Numbered from the stretch's first letter, positions 10,015 to 33,541 are shown. The stretch is DNA of 64,000 nt from Siphlonurus alternatus (GCA_949825025.1 OX463786.1:11894387-11958386), one strand, 5' to 3'. Made by a program: numbers and translations. The notes: generated from the letters alone by a model not told the origin.

Positions 10015-11750
10015 CTGTGAAACAGACACAAGATATTAGAATAAGAGTAAAGGAATTAAGAAAGAGTTGGTTTCAAAATCATATAATACACAAGCTGCAT
10101 ATTTGTTTAATAATAAATGATACATATACTATAAATCTTCAAGCTATGTTTTCTTCATTTTTATTAGTTTTTTTATCTCCCAACCCTTTAAATTGGGCTA
10201 AAAAAATAATAATTATAATAATTATAATATATATATATATATATATTAATATAATAATAATAAAAAGTAGCTCCAAAATAAGACAAGACGATGTCACAGG
10301 CCTTACCATAGCTTTGTCCGTGTCCTGGTTGATGGCAGCAGCTTGCAGGAAATCTTGCAGACTTTCGATACTTGGAGGAGCACCGGGAGTACTTGAGATG
10401 ATTTTAGACAACAGCTGGCTAGCGAAGCTGAACTCTCCGGCACGTAGAGCCAAACGTAGCATGTGACCAAGCATGGGTCCATTTAACCTGGATAACAAGG
10501 ATTTTGGGATTTAAATAATATGTCTTACTTATGGTTAATGAATTTAGATTCAAGATAATTCATCTAAAAAAGGTTGAAAAATAAACTTTTGATTCGTGCT
10601 CAGTACTCTGATTGGCTGACAAGACTGGGTTTGAAACCTAGGAGCGAAGAGCATGTTCTAGCTTCATCCCAGTTTACCAAGGTATAGAAAACTTGGTATG
10701 AGACGTCTACGCACTGCTGTTTAATAGAGGCTTCAAGTCAGCTGATTTTTCAGTGTTCCTACCGTCCTATCCAAACTTATGTAAAAAAAACAAACATGAA
10801 TTTGTTTTTTTACAAAGAAGATTTTTTAGAGAAAATTCATTTAACATGGAAGATCCATTTCTCCATGTTAAATTAATCAACTTTAAAAATTCATAACTCG
10901 AAAACTAGCTTGTTTTTGCATACCTGATATTTTAGCTACTGATAGGGGATGTAGAGGAGAACATTTTAAATTTTTTTCATAATTTTCATGAATGGGATTT
11001 CTTTAGCATTGGGTCAGCTGATCCGTATTATCTCTACCTTAAGTAAACCATATATCCTCACTAATAGCACTATCCTTGAACATAACCCTCTCTCTCACCT
11101 CATAATGTTGGTCTTGAACGACGGCTGGTTCTCCACCTTCTCCCACAACTGAGCTGCCGAACTGCACAGAGCAGCTGCCAGGTCATCTTCACTCTGATTG
11201 GCCAATGACGGAGATCCTGCGCTCTCATTGGCTGAAGAAGAAGTAGACTTCTGATTGGCTATAGAGGAGTGGATGTTTGCTACTACTGCAGCAGAAAGCC
11301 AATTGGTCACGAGACTCTCTCGATCAGCCTACAAAAAAAGTTTAATTAGTTAAATAATTACATACTGTATTTTGAGAAAGTTAATTGAGTCTGTCATGTT
11401 GCAGTTTCTTCAATTTTGGATAAGGTTCATATTTTAATGATAAGCAAGTAAACAACAAATCTTCTTGAAATGGTAAAAATCAGTTTTTGCAACTGACAGA
11501 CTAAATTACACAAGCTACAGTATTACAAATCTTAGTTTACGTGTGGATTCTACTGTGCGCGGCGGACATCTTGAAAATAAATATTAAGGATCTTATGGAT
11601 GCCGCCATTTGGTCTAGACTGTCTGGAGCTTGGCGCCATAGTGTCTACAGGTATTCTAAGATCTGTTAGACTGTATTCTTCAAGGTGGTGCCATCAGTTT
11701 CAGTTTAGTTTATTAAAGAAAAAAAATAAATAAATAAATAAATAAATAGA

Positions 11751-11785
<35 letters not shown>

Positions 11786-14700
11786 ATACTTCAATGTTTA
11801 CTGCTTACTGATGAACAAACATAAAAATTCTAGCATATTACCGATTTGTATTAATTAAGGAATGTAAATAGAAATAATACTGTAGTCAAAATTATAAAAA
11901 TTTTGACATCTTCTTAAAATTCATGAATATCAAGATACTACATCCTAGCCTGTATACCTTGCCAAGGGGTTTCATGAGTCTTACCTGATCAAAGACCATT
12001 ATGTCTGTCCAAAGTCTGGGCAACTGTGACCAAGCCTCGTGAAGTTCAACAGCCCTCACAATTTCCTGGTGACAAAAAGCTAGAAGTGAATACTAGAACT
12101 TGAAAATAATTTAAATCAAGAAAAATATATGATATTGTCAGCTGCAAAACAGTCTCTTTGCACTCTCTGATGAAAGCTGCCTTTCAGGTGTTGTGATAAG
12201 GAATATAACTTTAATCAGAAAGTGCAAAGAGACGGTTTTGAAGCTGAGAGTCTCGTATATTATATTAAAAAAATATAATTATATATTTGGGATGAGCTGG
12301 TATTGCTTTTACAGTTTCAGTCAGGTATAATTTGAATAAATAATCTTTTTGTATTATATATACATACATATAATTGAGTATCGACCTCATTTTTTTTTAT
12401 TGCAGAAATGGATAGAGGGTGCAAAGTTAGCTAACCTGATTTTTTTCAGATTTCTTACAGTCCTGGAAGTATTTTTTAAAAAAGTATTGAAATTTCTTTT
12501 TGTGACGTCACGAGGCGTCTTTCCTTAAGAAAAGGATAGGACTTGCCGTCGCGTGACAGGACTTTCAATAATTTTTTAAAAATGCTTCCAGGGCTGTAAA
12601 AAATCTGAAAAAAATCAGGGTAGCATAACTTTGCACTCTCTATCCATTTCTGCAATAAAAAAAATTGAGGCCATACTCCATTGCATAAAACCCCGCTCAT
12701 ACCAATAATTAATTAGCATTATTTTAAACCTACCTCCATTACACTAGGTTCTGGTATATAAATATTTGGTACATATTTATTATAAAGTACCATAAATGAA
12801 TCTAGTGGTTCCAAGGTACACAAAGTGACAAAGAAGTGACGATAGTAGATTGATTCCTTGTAGGAATCTCCCAGGAGATCGTAGTTATTATAAGCATGGA
12901 GTAAAGCATGTAGCCGTCTTGCTAACGCTGGATCACCTAAATGATTACGACATACATCCATGCCGGTAACAAAGAAGAATGTATCCTTAGGGTCTCTCAT
13001 TTCAAGAGGACCACATAATTCAAGTTCAGCAATTATTTCTTCTAATATACTGCTGACAGGACCTCCTGAAACACAATGGTTAATTTTATGTTATATACAG
13101 TAACCCTTTTTTTTTTTTAATTTTTATTAAAGTTTCAATCATGAAAATGACTAAATATATAACTAAAATAAATATCTCCTTTTTCCACACCTGAGGTAGG
13201 AATTCTCCTTACATTTGTATAAAAAAGGAATATCCTTAAATTCTAAAACTGTAGACTGCTCTTTATTTTTAATGCCAAAGCTCAAAAATGCAGTCAACCA
13301 AATAAAGCAAACAGCTCATTATTATACATGATAATAGGCAGCTAGCTCATTATTCCAGACAAGGAGTAAAATTTAATAACAACTCTTATTGCCTCAGAGC
13401 TCAAAATGTAACTAAGAAATTTATTAAAAAAAATTAGGGATTTGACTTTTTAAGTACTATGCATAATATCTTAGAATGCTACAAGTCAATGAAAAAGAAA
13501 GGTGTAACGTTGTCAATTTGTGTAACAAACATAGCTAGAGCCAAACAATAGCTACACTATTTGGCAACATTGCATTACCATTTCGTGCTATTTCATTGGG
13601 AAGTGGCTGGCACTTTTGATGCTAGTTTTACCTTGTCCTAAAGAGTATAATTGCAATAAGGTCTACAGTTACAGGATTAAATTTTGACAAGTGACCTTTG
13701 AGGCGCTAAACCTTTATGATGAACTATCTAAAATCAACTTACTTTCCCTACAAAAAATGCTGAGGAGGAAATAATATGAAGCAAGCGACGGCGTTACTCC
13801 TTGTTGCTTGAACTCTGCCAACGCTCTGAGAGCCAGAGTACGGGCTTGCCTCCACCCTCCCGTTGTAGACAGTGCCTCTAGAGTGGCGTTGAGAGTCCCT
13901 AAGTTTGGTTTGAGTTTGGCGGCTGCCATGTCTTTGAGAATCTCCTCAACCAACTGCCAACGAGCTTCATTGCCATCACGCAAGAAGCTCGCGGCACGGA
14001 TCAGTGCCTCATAACATCCAGCATCTATTTTCTCATCAGCCGCACGTAGAGCTTGGAACATTTCCCATGCTCGGTCCACCTGAGGAAGACAGTAAGGTTA
14101 TTATAAATCAGAATTACTGGAGGTGCAATGTTGGGAGAGGTAGTAAACTGGAGGTTAAGCAAATTTGAGAATTTTATGATGCCATGAGCTGAAGAAAAAG
14201 GGTGCAACATTGCCCATTTATAGCAAAGGCTTAACTGGAGCCGAGCATTAGTTGCAGTATTTGGCAACGTTGCCTCATTTAACACTACATATCTCATTGA
14301 CAGGTATCTCCTAGTGGTGAACACGGGCAACGCTGACCCAGCCCTTGAAGCAGTTCCTGCAGCAGGAATCTTGGCTCAAAGGAATTATTACATTGTTTCT
14401 GTGGGTCAGTGGCTAAATTAATGCCAAAATTTGGCCAAAAAAGTAAGCAGTTAGCATTATATCCTCAGTCTAAAATAGTTAAAATAGCATCTCAATAAAA
14501 GCAGAAAAAAATTTGCATAGACATGAACGAGGTAATAATACTGCTGGCTTACCCCGTAAAAGATATGGCATCATATTAAGTATGTATCATATATATTGGT
14601 ATGAATTTTATATCAATATTTGGTACTAAAATTTTTTAAGCTAAAATCAATCTTTATTCCTATGCTGAGTTTGTGGAGGAAAATCATCCCTCATTCTAAC

Positions 14701-17700
14701 TAATAAGTACCTGACAGAACTTGGCCATGCCTCTGATGAGAGCACATTTGGCCTTGAGTAGCTCCGGTCCTGCACCGTCCTGACCCTCTAGTCTCGTCTG
14801 CAGCAGCCCAAACACTCGCTCGGCATCGCCTCCGTCCCTGAAATCATGTAGATTAGTGGAGAACCCATTTTTTTAAAGGCAAAAATGGTAAAAATTAGCC
14901 ACTGTGTAGTCTCATAAAGGCCGATCTTTATTACAATCCTACTATTAAAAGGGTGGGGTAGGATTGAAAAAATGCTTATATACTGAACAGCAAAAATTCC
15001 TGATACTGTGATTTTTTTTTGTTTTTTTTTTTCTCTCAATGATTTTCCTTCAGGCAATTAATTTCTGGTTAATTATTATCAATTAATTATCTACAAAACA
15101 TAATTAGAAACCTCTGATTTCACTGCAAAATAAAGTTTGCTACCAGAGCCATTAGGTTTAACCTGACTGGTTATGTTCTAGGCTTCTTTCAGTGTTGGTA
15201 ATTTACAAAATCTCTACCAATAAAATCAATGATGTTGCGGCAATGCTGAATAACAGTGTTGGCCACAAAATACTCAAAGCAACAGCAAATTACGCAAGCC
15301 TGCCCAACTGACTAACTTAATGCAGCAGTGTTGCCAGATTCTTTTGTTATTCATTTTGGCCATTGTGAATTAAAATAATTTGTTAGACTGTTTTAAGTGG
15401 TGGGAAATAATGCCACTAGTTTCCCCCCCCCCCCTCCCTTCCACTAGTTACTCCAAAAATTGTAACGTGCAGTAGAAAACACAAAATTTTACATAAAAAA
15501 TCACCAATTTATATCACACAAAGTTTGTCTCACCTCCAAGTTTTACGCTGCCTCTCTCTACGTTGACCTTGTCTGAACCACCTCTCCTCCAACAAATCTT
15601 CTGCTACAGAATCCTCAGCATTGTAGAAACACAGCAGCTGGAGTAGAGACTGTAGACTAGCCACCGAGACACCTGCAAACAATAATACTGAAGCTTAGAC
15701 TGTGAGGAATCACCAGGATACTATAAAAACACAGACCACCATTTGTCTTTAACATTGGGCAGGGTATCCTTAAAATAAGTTTTTTTTTTTTTTTTTTTTT
15801 TGCTTGTGTGCATCTCCGTATTCTTGTCCCGTCAAGACAGAGTCTTATCGACAGGTGCTGTAGTTTGCACTGCGTCCATGGCCGACTTATTTTATCCATC
15901 CCGGCATTAGCCATTTTAGTCGAGGGGGAACCATGGAAAACCCCAAGTCAGGATGGTCGGTGTCAGAACACGTTCTAAACACCTCCCGAATGCATGTGGC
16001 AGTGGCTCGTCTCTAACCAGACAGCGAAGGTTCAGACCTCTCGATCTTTTCACCTATAGCTCCCAGTAGGATTCGAACACACGACCTTCTGATTACCAGT
16101 CAGACGCGCTACCACTGCGCCACCATGCTCGGTAAAATCAATAACCATCTAAAAATACATGAATGGTCCCAAGTGCGCTAATTATATATCATAATTAACG
16201 TAACTGAATTTGGGCAACACAATTTTCCACCCTTTCTGCAATATAATCTTCCAAGTAGATGAAAATGAAAAGTGGGCGTGCCGCTTGTGACATCAAATCA
16301 ATGGTAGGTTTGATATTAGACATAAGCCAGAGCAGGAATTATACAGTACTGGAGCCTAGCCTGTAAGGTACTATCAAAATTGTACATAAAAACACAATAG
16401 CAGAAAAAGTACGTGTCACAAACACTTGTAAATAAGAATAAGTATTGGACTACGGAGAACTACATGTACCAAATCAGTTAATTACCCAAAGAAGGGTACG
16501 TACAAACACTAGGTCTGTTCGTAAATGCACAATCAGAAAGAATCAATTATTTGTGATGAACCTTATGTTCTATGTACAGAAGGTTCATCACAAATAATCT
16601 ATTCTTTCTGATTGTGTATTTACGAACAGACCTACTGTACATAAATGTCATGTTTGAGTTGCACTGAAAGTTCAGTTCAATTTTCATATCCTACAAAATC
16701 AACATAATTATCCACATACCGGTATCATGCGGTATCAACACGAGAAATTAAAGGTTTGTTTTTTTGCTTTTTTTTTTCTAATTTTTCAATATTTTGTAAT
16801 GTGAAGTTACTGAGTTGAAATACTTGAATATGATTGGCAAGCAGTTCAACATAAGTTAAATGCATGGCATAAGTAACTCATGAAGCACATTTCATTTTTC
16901 CTCCCCTACTCACTCTGTCCTTGCTTCTCGAGCAGCTCTAGCACCTTGAGAGCGTCGGCTACTCTTGCCGCGCCGACAGCCATCGTCAGATCCTGTTCGC
17001 TGACAGGAGTCTCTTCTCCGTAGACTGCTCGTGGCATCAGCGCCTGCACAGATCAAGAAAAGAGTTCAATTAGTCTGGTCCACAACTGTTCACATTCAGT
17101 CATTCAGGGGGGTGGTCTCAGTCGCGTCCGCAACAGCGTATTCTCAAGATCAAAGCGTTGTTCACGTGCCCCCTGGATAAATCTAAACGACTGAGAAAAT
17201 AAATGCCCAAAGCAAGTCAAGAGAGACATTCAGTCACCATCATTAAGTTGGAAGTTTTACCCACATGAATAAATATGTATTAAATTTTACCAATATTTAT
17301 CTTAATGTACACTGAAGTCCAATAAGCTTAACCTCCCATCAAACATTTCTACCGGTATGTGTATGGTACCTGACTAACTTGTTTTATGACGTCCAAGAAT
17401 TTACTTATAGCAAATTTGAAATTAAGGACCACAGATTCTAATTAATATTCAAAACAAGGTTAGACAACAATTTTTACACTGACAGTGAGAACACTTAAAT
17501 CATTTTAATCAGATATTGATAACCTTTTTACATACAATTTATTGTTGCATCTTTGACTCACAGGTATCGGAGGATCTGAAATGTTGGCCTGAAAAAGGTC
17601 TGGATGTTGCTGTTGAACCCACTGAGCGGCCTTGCGTCCTGACTCTTTAGCAAGAGAAAACGTCCTCTTGCCAATGTTGGACGAGGGAATCAAGTAAGGA

Positions 17701-18657
17701 TCGTCATGATACTTGTAGTGAGGTGCCGTGAAGTCTGTAGACAACGTACCAGAAAGAGCCTGAAAATAAGATAAGTTCGTGATGTTATGTCTTGTAGTTT
17801 GCAATAGGTGACTTGTCCTTACACTGATCCTCGCCATCTGTGCGAGTGGCGCTGCAACTTCATGTACGGTCAAAGCATGTAGAAACGAAATAATACATTG
17901 CGAAGATGGGGGAAAAATTTTGTGAACCGCGAGTTAGGTACGAAAGAAAATAAAAAGTTAACATTTTTCACTGCCAAAACGTGGTATAACTATTCTAGTT
18001 TGCTTCAGTGCAATTGTTTTCACCCTAGCACTGCTCAATTCCAAATACTAGCGAGATAAAGACAACTACCTCGGGCCACCGCGGCTCGCCATGCTGCCAA
18101 GCGATTCTGCGATTGGTTGACCACAGAGCAGCCATTGATGGGTTAGAACGACATGACGTCATGCTGTCAAGTGATTGGTCGACTTTGAACTGCAAGTTGC
18201 AAAAAGTTGCAGCGCCACTCACAGATGGCGAGGATCAGTGTAAGGACAAGTCACCTATTGCTAGAAGGATCATACATCAAAGCTTGTATGATATACATAC
18301 AGTATCATACTGTGTAGTTCATATGAAGGCCTGGCTGGCGCTCAAAAACTGTACATTAATCATACCAATACACTAAATATAAATTTACCCTTAAAATATC
18401 AGTTGGTCCTCGCTCTATTCTCGGAGGTATGATAATTTCTTGATCATTAGTTCGATTAGCGAGACCGCTACAAAACCTTCGCGTCCCTCCGCACTGTTGG
18501 AACCGGCCTCTGAAAACGCGAATATTTTTCAACGTTTTTACATATTATAAAAGAAGTTGCAGCTAAAAACTTTAGTAAAATATGAAGAAAACATTGTTTT
18601 TCATCATTATACATACCTAAATCGAGCCATAACTGAACAAATTTGCTTCATTTCCAT
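9880..18657 (-). CDS. PTCD3: PTCD3, mitochondrial pentatricopeptide-repeat protein (complete gene, 12 exons)
   Basis: Joined coding exons (minus): 18657-18617, 18509-18389, 17759-17562, 17043-16914, 15672-15534, 14837-14711, 14079-13743, 13065-12734, 12065-11985, 11328-11099, 10487-10307, 10014-9880. They total 2052 nt, a single frame of 683 residues plus TAA, and every junction is GT-AG. Human PTCD3 is 689 residues. Family landmarks include QEIIIPPR and DDPYLIPSS near the N-terminus, SLLQLLCFYN, DAERVFGLL, LKPNLGTLNATLEAL, RDPKDTFFFVTGMDVC and IYIPEPSVME. The N-terminus is arginine-rich without acids after residue 2 (ARFRGRFQQCGGTRRFCSG), as expected for a mitochondrial presequence. PTCD3 (mS39) is a helical repeat protein of the small mitoribosomal subunit, needed for mitochondrial translation. 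I found no frameshift or stop. The introns carry several fold-back elements and one SINE. Confidence 0.95.
10307..10487 (-). CDS. PTCD3: PTCD3 exon 11
   Basis: 181 nt, entered in phase 2 and left in phase 0. Encodes LNGPMLGHMLRLALRAGEFS through DTDKAM. Acceptor TTATCCAG, donor GTAAGG. Confidence 0.92.
10726..10845. repeat. Family F fragment (5' part only)
   Basis: agaggcttcaagtcagctga followed by tttttcagtgttcctacc matches the start of the family F copies at 30.5 and 32.6 kb. The copy stops where a family D remnant begins. Located in PTCD3 intron 10. Confidence 0.65.
10846..11042. repeat. Family D remnant (right part)
   Basis: Carries the family D centre (catttctccatgttaaatta) and the right arm ending attatctctaccttaa, but the left arm is missing and replaced by family F sequence. 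A deletion or template switch joined two repeats. Lies 57 bp from the exon 10 donor of PTCD3. Confidence 0.7.
11099..11328 (-). CDS. PTCD3: PTCD3 exon 10
   Basis: 230 nt, phase 0 in and phase 2 out. Encodes ADRESLVTNWLSAAVVANIH, a serine- and alanine-rich insert (IANQKSTSSSANESAGSPSL, then ANQSEDD) and QLWEKVENQPSFKTNIM. The insert contains repeated ANQ/ANE units encoded by CCAATCAG or CCAATGAG. Confidence 0.92.
11721..11788. repeat. (AAAT)n microsatellite
   Basis: About 17 tetranucleotide units with one imperfect unit (tagataaa). In PTCD3 intron 9. Confidence 0.95.
11985..12065 (-). CDS. PTCD3: PTCD3 exon 9
   Basis: 81 nt, phase 0-0, 27 residues from EIVRAVELHEAWSQLPRLW to MVFDQ. Too short to appear as a long open frame; fixed by acceptor TCACCAG, donor GTAAGA and frame continuity. 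Confidence 0.9.
12124..12263. repeat. Short hairpin in PTCD3 intron 8
   Basis: cagtctctttgcactctctg and (inverted) agaaagtgcaaagagacggt sit in roughly 50-bp arms around a loop of about 40 bp. Single copy in this window. Confidence 0.65.
12374..12682. repeat. Fold-back family B, copy 2
   Basis: tgagtatcgacctcattttt to ttgaggccatactccat, with inner arms containing ggatagagggtgcaaagtta and its inverse, and TGACGTCA near 12504. It ends 52 bp from the exon 8 donor of PTCD3. Confidence 0.88.
12734..13065 (-). CDS. PTCD3: PTCD3 exon 8
   Basis: 332 nt, entered in phase 1. Encodes GPVSSILEEIIAELELCGPL, RDPKDTFFFVTGMDVCRNHL and, near its end, VLYNKYVPNIYIPEPSVME. This is the best-conserved block against vertebrate PTCD3 (PKDPDDDKFF and SVYFPH regions). 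Confidence 0.95.
13497..13600. repeat. Intronic repeat related to 14199-14300
   Basis: gaaaaagaaaggtgtaacgt followed 70-80 bp later by ttggcaacattgc resembles the block at 14199-14300 in the same orientation. Both are in introns flanking PTCD3 exon 7. An old dispersed repeat or a local duplication. Confidence 0.45.
13743..14079 (-). CDS. PTCD3: PTCD3 exon 7
   Basis: 337 nt, the longest exon, phase 0 in and 1 out. Encodes VDRAWEMFQALRAADEKID, then EILKDMAAAKLKPNLGTLNA and GVTPSLASYYFLLSIFCRE. The pattern of paired helices with KPN and TPS turns is typical of pentatricopeptide repeats. Confidence 0.95.
14199..14300. repeat. Intronic repeat related to 13497-13600
   Basis: gaaaaagggtgcaacattgc and, further on, tatttggcaacgttgcc match the partner block upstream of exon 7 with scattered differences. 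Confidence 0.45.
14711..14837 (-). CDS. PTCD3: PTCD3 exon 6
   Basis: 127 nt, phase 2 in and 0 out. Encodes DGGDAERVFGLLQTRLEGQD and KCALIRGMAKFCQ, matching the NAERIFSLM and CTMIRGMVKH blocks of the family. Confidence 0.94.
15534..15672 (-). CDS. PTCD3: PTCD3 exon 5
   Basis: 139 nt, phase 1 in and 2 out. Encodes VSVASLQSLLQLLCFYNAED and RERQRKTW. The LLxLLCFYN motif matches the family. Confidence 0.93.
15780..16136 (-). repeat. tRNA-headed SINE, full length, with A tail
   Basis: On the minus strand the element starts with a tRNA-like head: A box TGGCGCAGTGGTAGCGCG, an anticodon-like stem-loop TCTGA-CTGGTAA-TCAGA and B box GGTCGTGTGTTCGAATCC. The body contains ccatcctgacttggggtttt and gaatacggagatgcacacaa, and it ends in about 20 A residues (15781-15801). 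It lies in PTCD3 intron 4. The body segment is shared with the 5S-headed SINEs. Confidence 0.85.
16510..16634. repeat. Near-perfect 125-bp hairpin
   Basis: taggtctgttcgtaaatgca, caatcagaaagaatcaatta and ttgtgatgaacctt recur inverted after a loop of about 15 bp with very few mismatches, so the insertion is young. Within PTCD3 intron 4. Confidence 0.85.
16914..17043 (-). CDS. PTCD3: PTCD3 exon 4
   Basis: 130 nt, phase 0 in and 1 out. Encodes ALMPRAVYGEETPVSEQDLT and KVLELLEKQGQ. It aligns to the LMPEYFEPQIKDISE region of human PTCD3. Confidence 0.93.
17562..17759 (-). CDS. PTCD3: PTCD3 exon 3
   Basis: 198 nt, phase 0-0. Encodes ALSGTLSTDFTAPHYKYHDD, PYLIPSSNIGKRTFSLAKES and HPDLFQANISDPPIP. 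The DDPYLIP and SFLLAKKSG-like blocks are diagnostic of the family. Donor CCT|GTGAGT. Confidence 0.95.
17801..18262. repeat. Fold-back element in PTCD3 intron 2
   Basis: gcaataggtgacttgtcctt, acactgatcctcgccatctg and gagtggcgctgcaactt recur inverted at 18205-18261. The arms are about 60 bp around a 340-bp internal region with two cgattggt(t/c)ga words and a TGACGTCA palindrome near 18155. The left end is about 40 bp from the exon 3 acceptor. Confidence 0.8.
18389..18509 (-). CDS. PTCD3: PTCD3 exon 2
   Basis: 121 nt, phase 2 in and 0 out. Encodes GRFQQCGGTRRFCSGLANRT and NDQEIIIPPRIERGPTDILR. It includes the likely presequence cleavage region (RRFCS) and the IIIP motif before the mature domain. 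Confidence 0.9.
18617..18657 (-). CDS. PTCD3: PTCD3 exon 1
   Basis: 41 nt: MEMKQICSVMARF plus two bases, donor GTATGT. I chose the first ATG. The second (third codon) is only two codons later and would give an equally good presequence. No TATA box is evident upstream. Confidence 0.8.
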
Positions 18658-19056
18658 TATTTTTTAACTATTTTACAAACATGTGATTTTGTTGCTATTA
18701 CGCATTGTGATGCTCATTTTTAAAAATGGAGGCCTTGTAGCGGAAAATTCAAATAAATTTAAAAAAATCATTGAGACACGTACATATGCATAATGATTGA
18801 GACATAATTAAATTAAATTATATTAATTATATATTTTATATTATAAAATATTATTATTATTTAAAATAAAGTAAAATATTATTTTATATTTTATGTATTA
18901 ATTAAATTTTAAATTATTAAATTATTCTTTTATTGTAGCTTTTGCGCTAATTATATTATATACATTGGTAAAAAAATTAACATACATTAATATCATATTA
19001 TATTTCTACAATTTTGACATTTTTTAAGTTAACTAAACATCCTTGACATTTATATT

Positions 19057-19062
19057 TGACAT

Positions 19063-19110
<48 letters not shown>

Positions 19111-19125
19111 ATATATTATATATAT
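19057..19125. repeat. (AT)n microsatellite
   Basis: Long TA/AT run, partly interrupted, beside the tail of the 5S-headed SINE. Confidence 0.85.
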
Positions 19126-19129
19126 GAGA

Positions 19130-19521
19130 TTTTTTTTTTTCAAGGATATTACAGTTCGCGGCGGGGTACTGGGTAGGGATAAGGTAGGGAACGGATAGTG
19201 GCCACGGCCTGCATGCTACGCGTCCCAGCATTCGCGCGCTGAGGTGAGACTGAGGGAACCGTGGAAAACCTCAGTCAGGACGGACATGGCACCTCTACTT
19301 TTTCTCAATGGACCAAAGCGATGTCCAAAGCCTGGGGAACCACACACAAGTGCATCACTGCACTGGGTGGAAAGCGAGACGAATTTATCCCAGGGAGGGA
19401 GCAGCGTATTTTTTACTTAAACGGTCACCCATCCAAGTACTAACCACGCTCGACGTAGCCTGACTTCGGTGATCTAACGAGAACCGGTCAATGCACTGCA
19501 GCGCCACGCTTGACCTAATAT
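19130..19521 (-). repeat. 5S rRNA-headed SINE, copy 1
   Basis: The minus strand starts with a 5S-derived head: ACCGGTTCTCGTTAGATCAC, then GAAGTCAGGCTACGTCGAGC and GTGGTTAGTACTTGGATGGG, the internal pol III control region of 5S rRNA. A body follows, with ccacggttccctcagtctca and ttccctaccttatccctacc, then a tail atatccttg and A residues (19130-19141). It is a SINE3-type element. It is not a 5S gene because the 5S 3' half is replaced. Confidence 0.85.
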
Positions 19522-20382
19522 TATATATATATTACAAATAAGTATGACTACAGTGGATGCTACAGTATGTAATGATATATATTTAAAATATATGAACTTT
19601 TTAGGAAAAATTTCTAATAAAAATTAATTATTAAGAATCTAAGTCATAATTGATAATAATTTTCATGCAACTTGGTAATTTTAAACTGAAGCCTCAAAAA
19701 GGATATTATATATAATAATAATATATATACATATATACTAGCTACTTATATTATTGTATTGTCTTATTGTCTCTTTTTTTCAAATCCGCAGGTTGAAAAT
19801 AAAAGCGAAAAAAATATATTGTAGATGTAGCTGAGGCTCAAAAATTAAATCCTAGTTTGGCTTGGATTCTCGTTTGATCTCTATAGAGATCATAATTATC
19901 ATATCATAATAATTATAATCATAATTAGCGCCTCATAATTATATATATAATATGTAATTAATATATAACGTAAATTTATATATTTTAATTGTGTTTGCCT
20001 TATTTTGAATATATGGCATATTATATATATTACAAACATACAGCAAATTTCCTGTACTGAAGATCCAATATATTATTATTCTATTATATACACATTAAAG
20101 CAAAAGACACAGTTTTATAAATAAAGAAATTTTATTTACTTTTGAGCATTTTTATATAAGAAATGGTAAAATAATTATATACAAACATTGACAAAACAAT
20201 TTCGTTTTCTGTTTCAACATTAATACAATATACAATTTATATTTAATAATATAAGTAATAAGTTTGGCGATTTGAATTTCATCTTATTTTAATTAAATAA
20301 TGAAAACTGCTTCAAATCATTTTAAGTATCACTATAACACATGTATGCATCATTACAAAAAGTTAACACAATTTAGGTGTAA
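19522..20382. other. Intergenic DNA between PTCD3 and HHEX
   Basis: Very AT-rich. Contains short local palindromes around 19.9 kb (ataattatcatatcataat) and a candidate HHEX poly(A) signal at 20131-20136. No exon or repeat family is recognised. Confidence 0.35.
20131..20136 (-). terminator. Possible distal poly(A) signal of HHEX
   Basis: AATAAA on the minus strand about 1.3 kb past the HHEX stop. Chance hexamers are frequent in such AT-rich DNA, so this is a weak call. Confidence 0.2.
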
Positions 20383-20667
20383 TAGAGTACCGCGACCTCA
20401 ATTTTTTTTATTGCAGAAATAATAAACTCAATAGAGGGTGTTAAGTTATATGCCACTTTGATCATTTTCTGATTTTTTAGGTACCAAAATTTTTAAAATG
20501 TTATCAATGAAAGTCAATTTTTTATAAATATATATTATACTGACTGTATAGTTCCCGGGCTCTAAAAAATCTTAAAAAGTCAGAACGAGGAGCATATAAA
20601 CTTTGCACCCTCTATTCATTTCTGGAAAAATAATAATAAAAATACCCCCAATTTTCTCGATACCAGT
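20383..20667. repeat. Fold-back family B, copy 3 (diverged)
   Basis: agagtaccgcgacctcaatt, then ttattgcagaaat and a right arm with actttgcaccctctattcat. The arms are more diverged than in other copies and the TGACGTCA centre is lost. It lies downstream of the HHEX coding region. Confidence 0.7.
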
Positions 20668-21452
20668 TTCTGTATAATAATTGATAACTGAGAAAAAAAA
20701 TTATTATTGATTTTATTGTTTAATTCTGGTTGACTAGAAATTTCAATTCACATCTTTCATTAATTTTGCATACATAACAAACTTATCATAAATTAAAACA
20801 ATGATTGCAAATTTGATGTTTGACAACAAATCATGCAATCATTTATTTGATGGATGATTTTATTATTACACTTTTATTTACGGTACATGACGTGCCAATT
20901 AAGCCTTATAAGATATTTAAATTTCGAAAAAATTTGACTTAATTGAAATTGGAACTAAAATCGATACTAAAATGTGATTGATCTAAACTCTAGATATTAT
21001 CGAGTCACTTGGGCCTTTTCTCCTACCCCCCTCCCCCCACCCCCCCCCTTCCCCTCCCCGCCCCGTCTCAACACCTTTGGTAATACTAGGGTTATATAAT
21101 GCTTTTTGAATGCCCCCAAGACAAAACATTTAACAGATTCTTTTAAAATTTTCTTTAAAGCCATCGTCACCTACGTGACCCTAGTAAAGCACCTATACAT
21201 AATTGTCATTTACGCATGGTGTTCTCTTCGCTCCGTATATTTTGCTCCATCGCTTATCAATTGACAGACAGTATATTAGGTGGTTGACATTTATTTTGTT
21301 GACACTTTATGATGATTGTCGCAAGATATTAATTGCTGTAAGAAAAAAGCCCGTCGACGTCTCTTCAATATATGCTTATTATACTTCAATGAATTGACGG
21401 ACAATACGAGTAGGTGCAGGTTGACATTTGACTGACACTGACTGAAGATTGA

Positions 21453-33541
<12,089 letters not shown>

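Noticed and set aside
10017..10498. A 149-codon plus-strand frame and a 119-codon minus-strand frame
   Set aside because: The plus frame is antisense to PTCD3 exons 11 and 12. The minus frame is exon 11 read through its donor into an AT-repeat intron.
16058..16136. Possible tRNA gene
   Set aside because: A and B boxes are present but the acceptor stem does not close and the sequence continues into a SINE with an A tail.
19440..19510. Possible 5S rRNA gene
   Set aside because: Only the first half and the internal control region of 5S match; the rest is SINE body.
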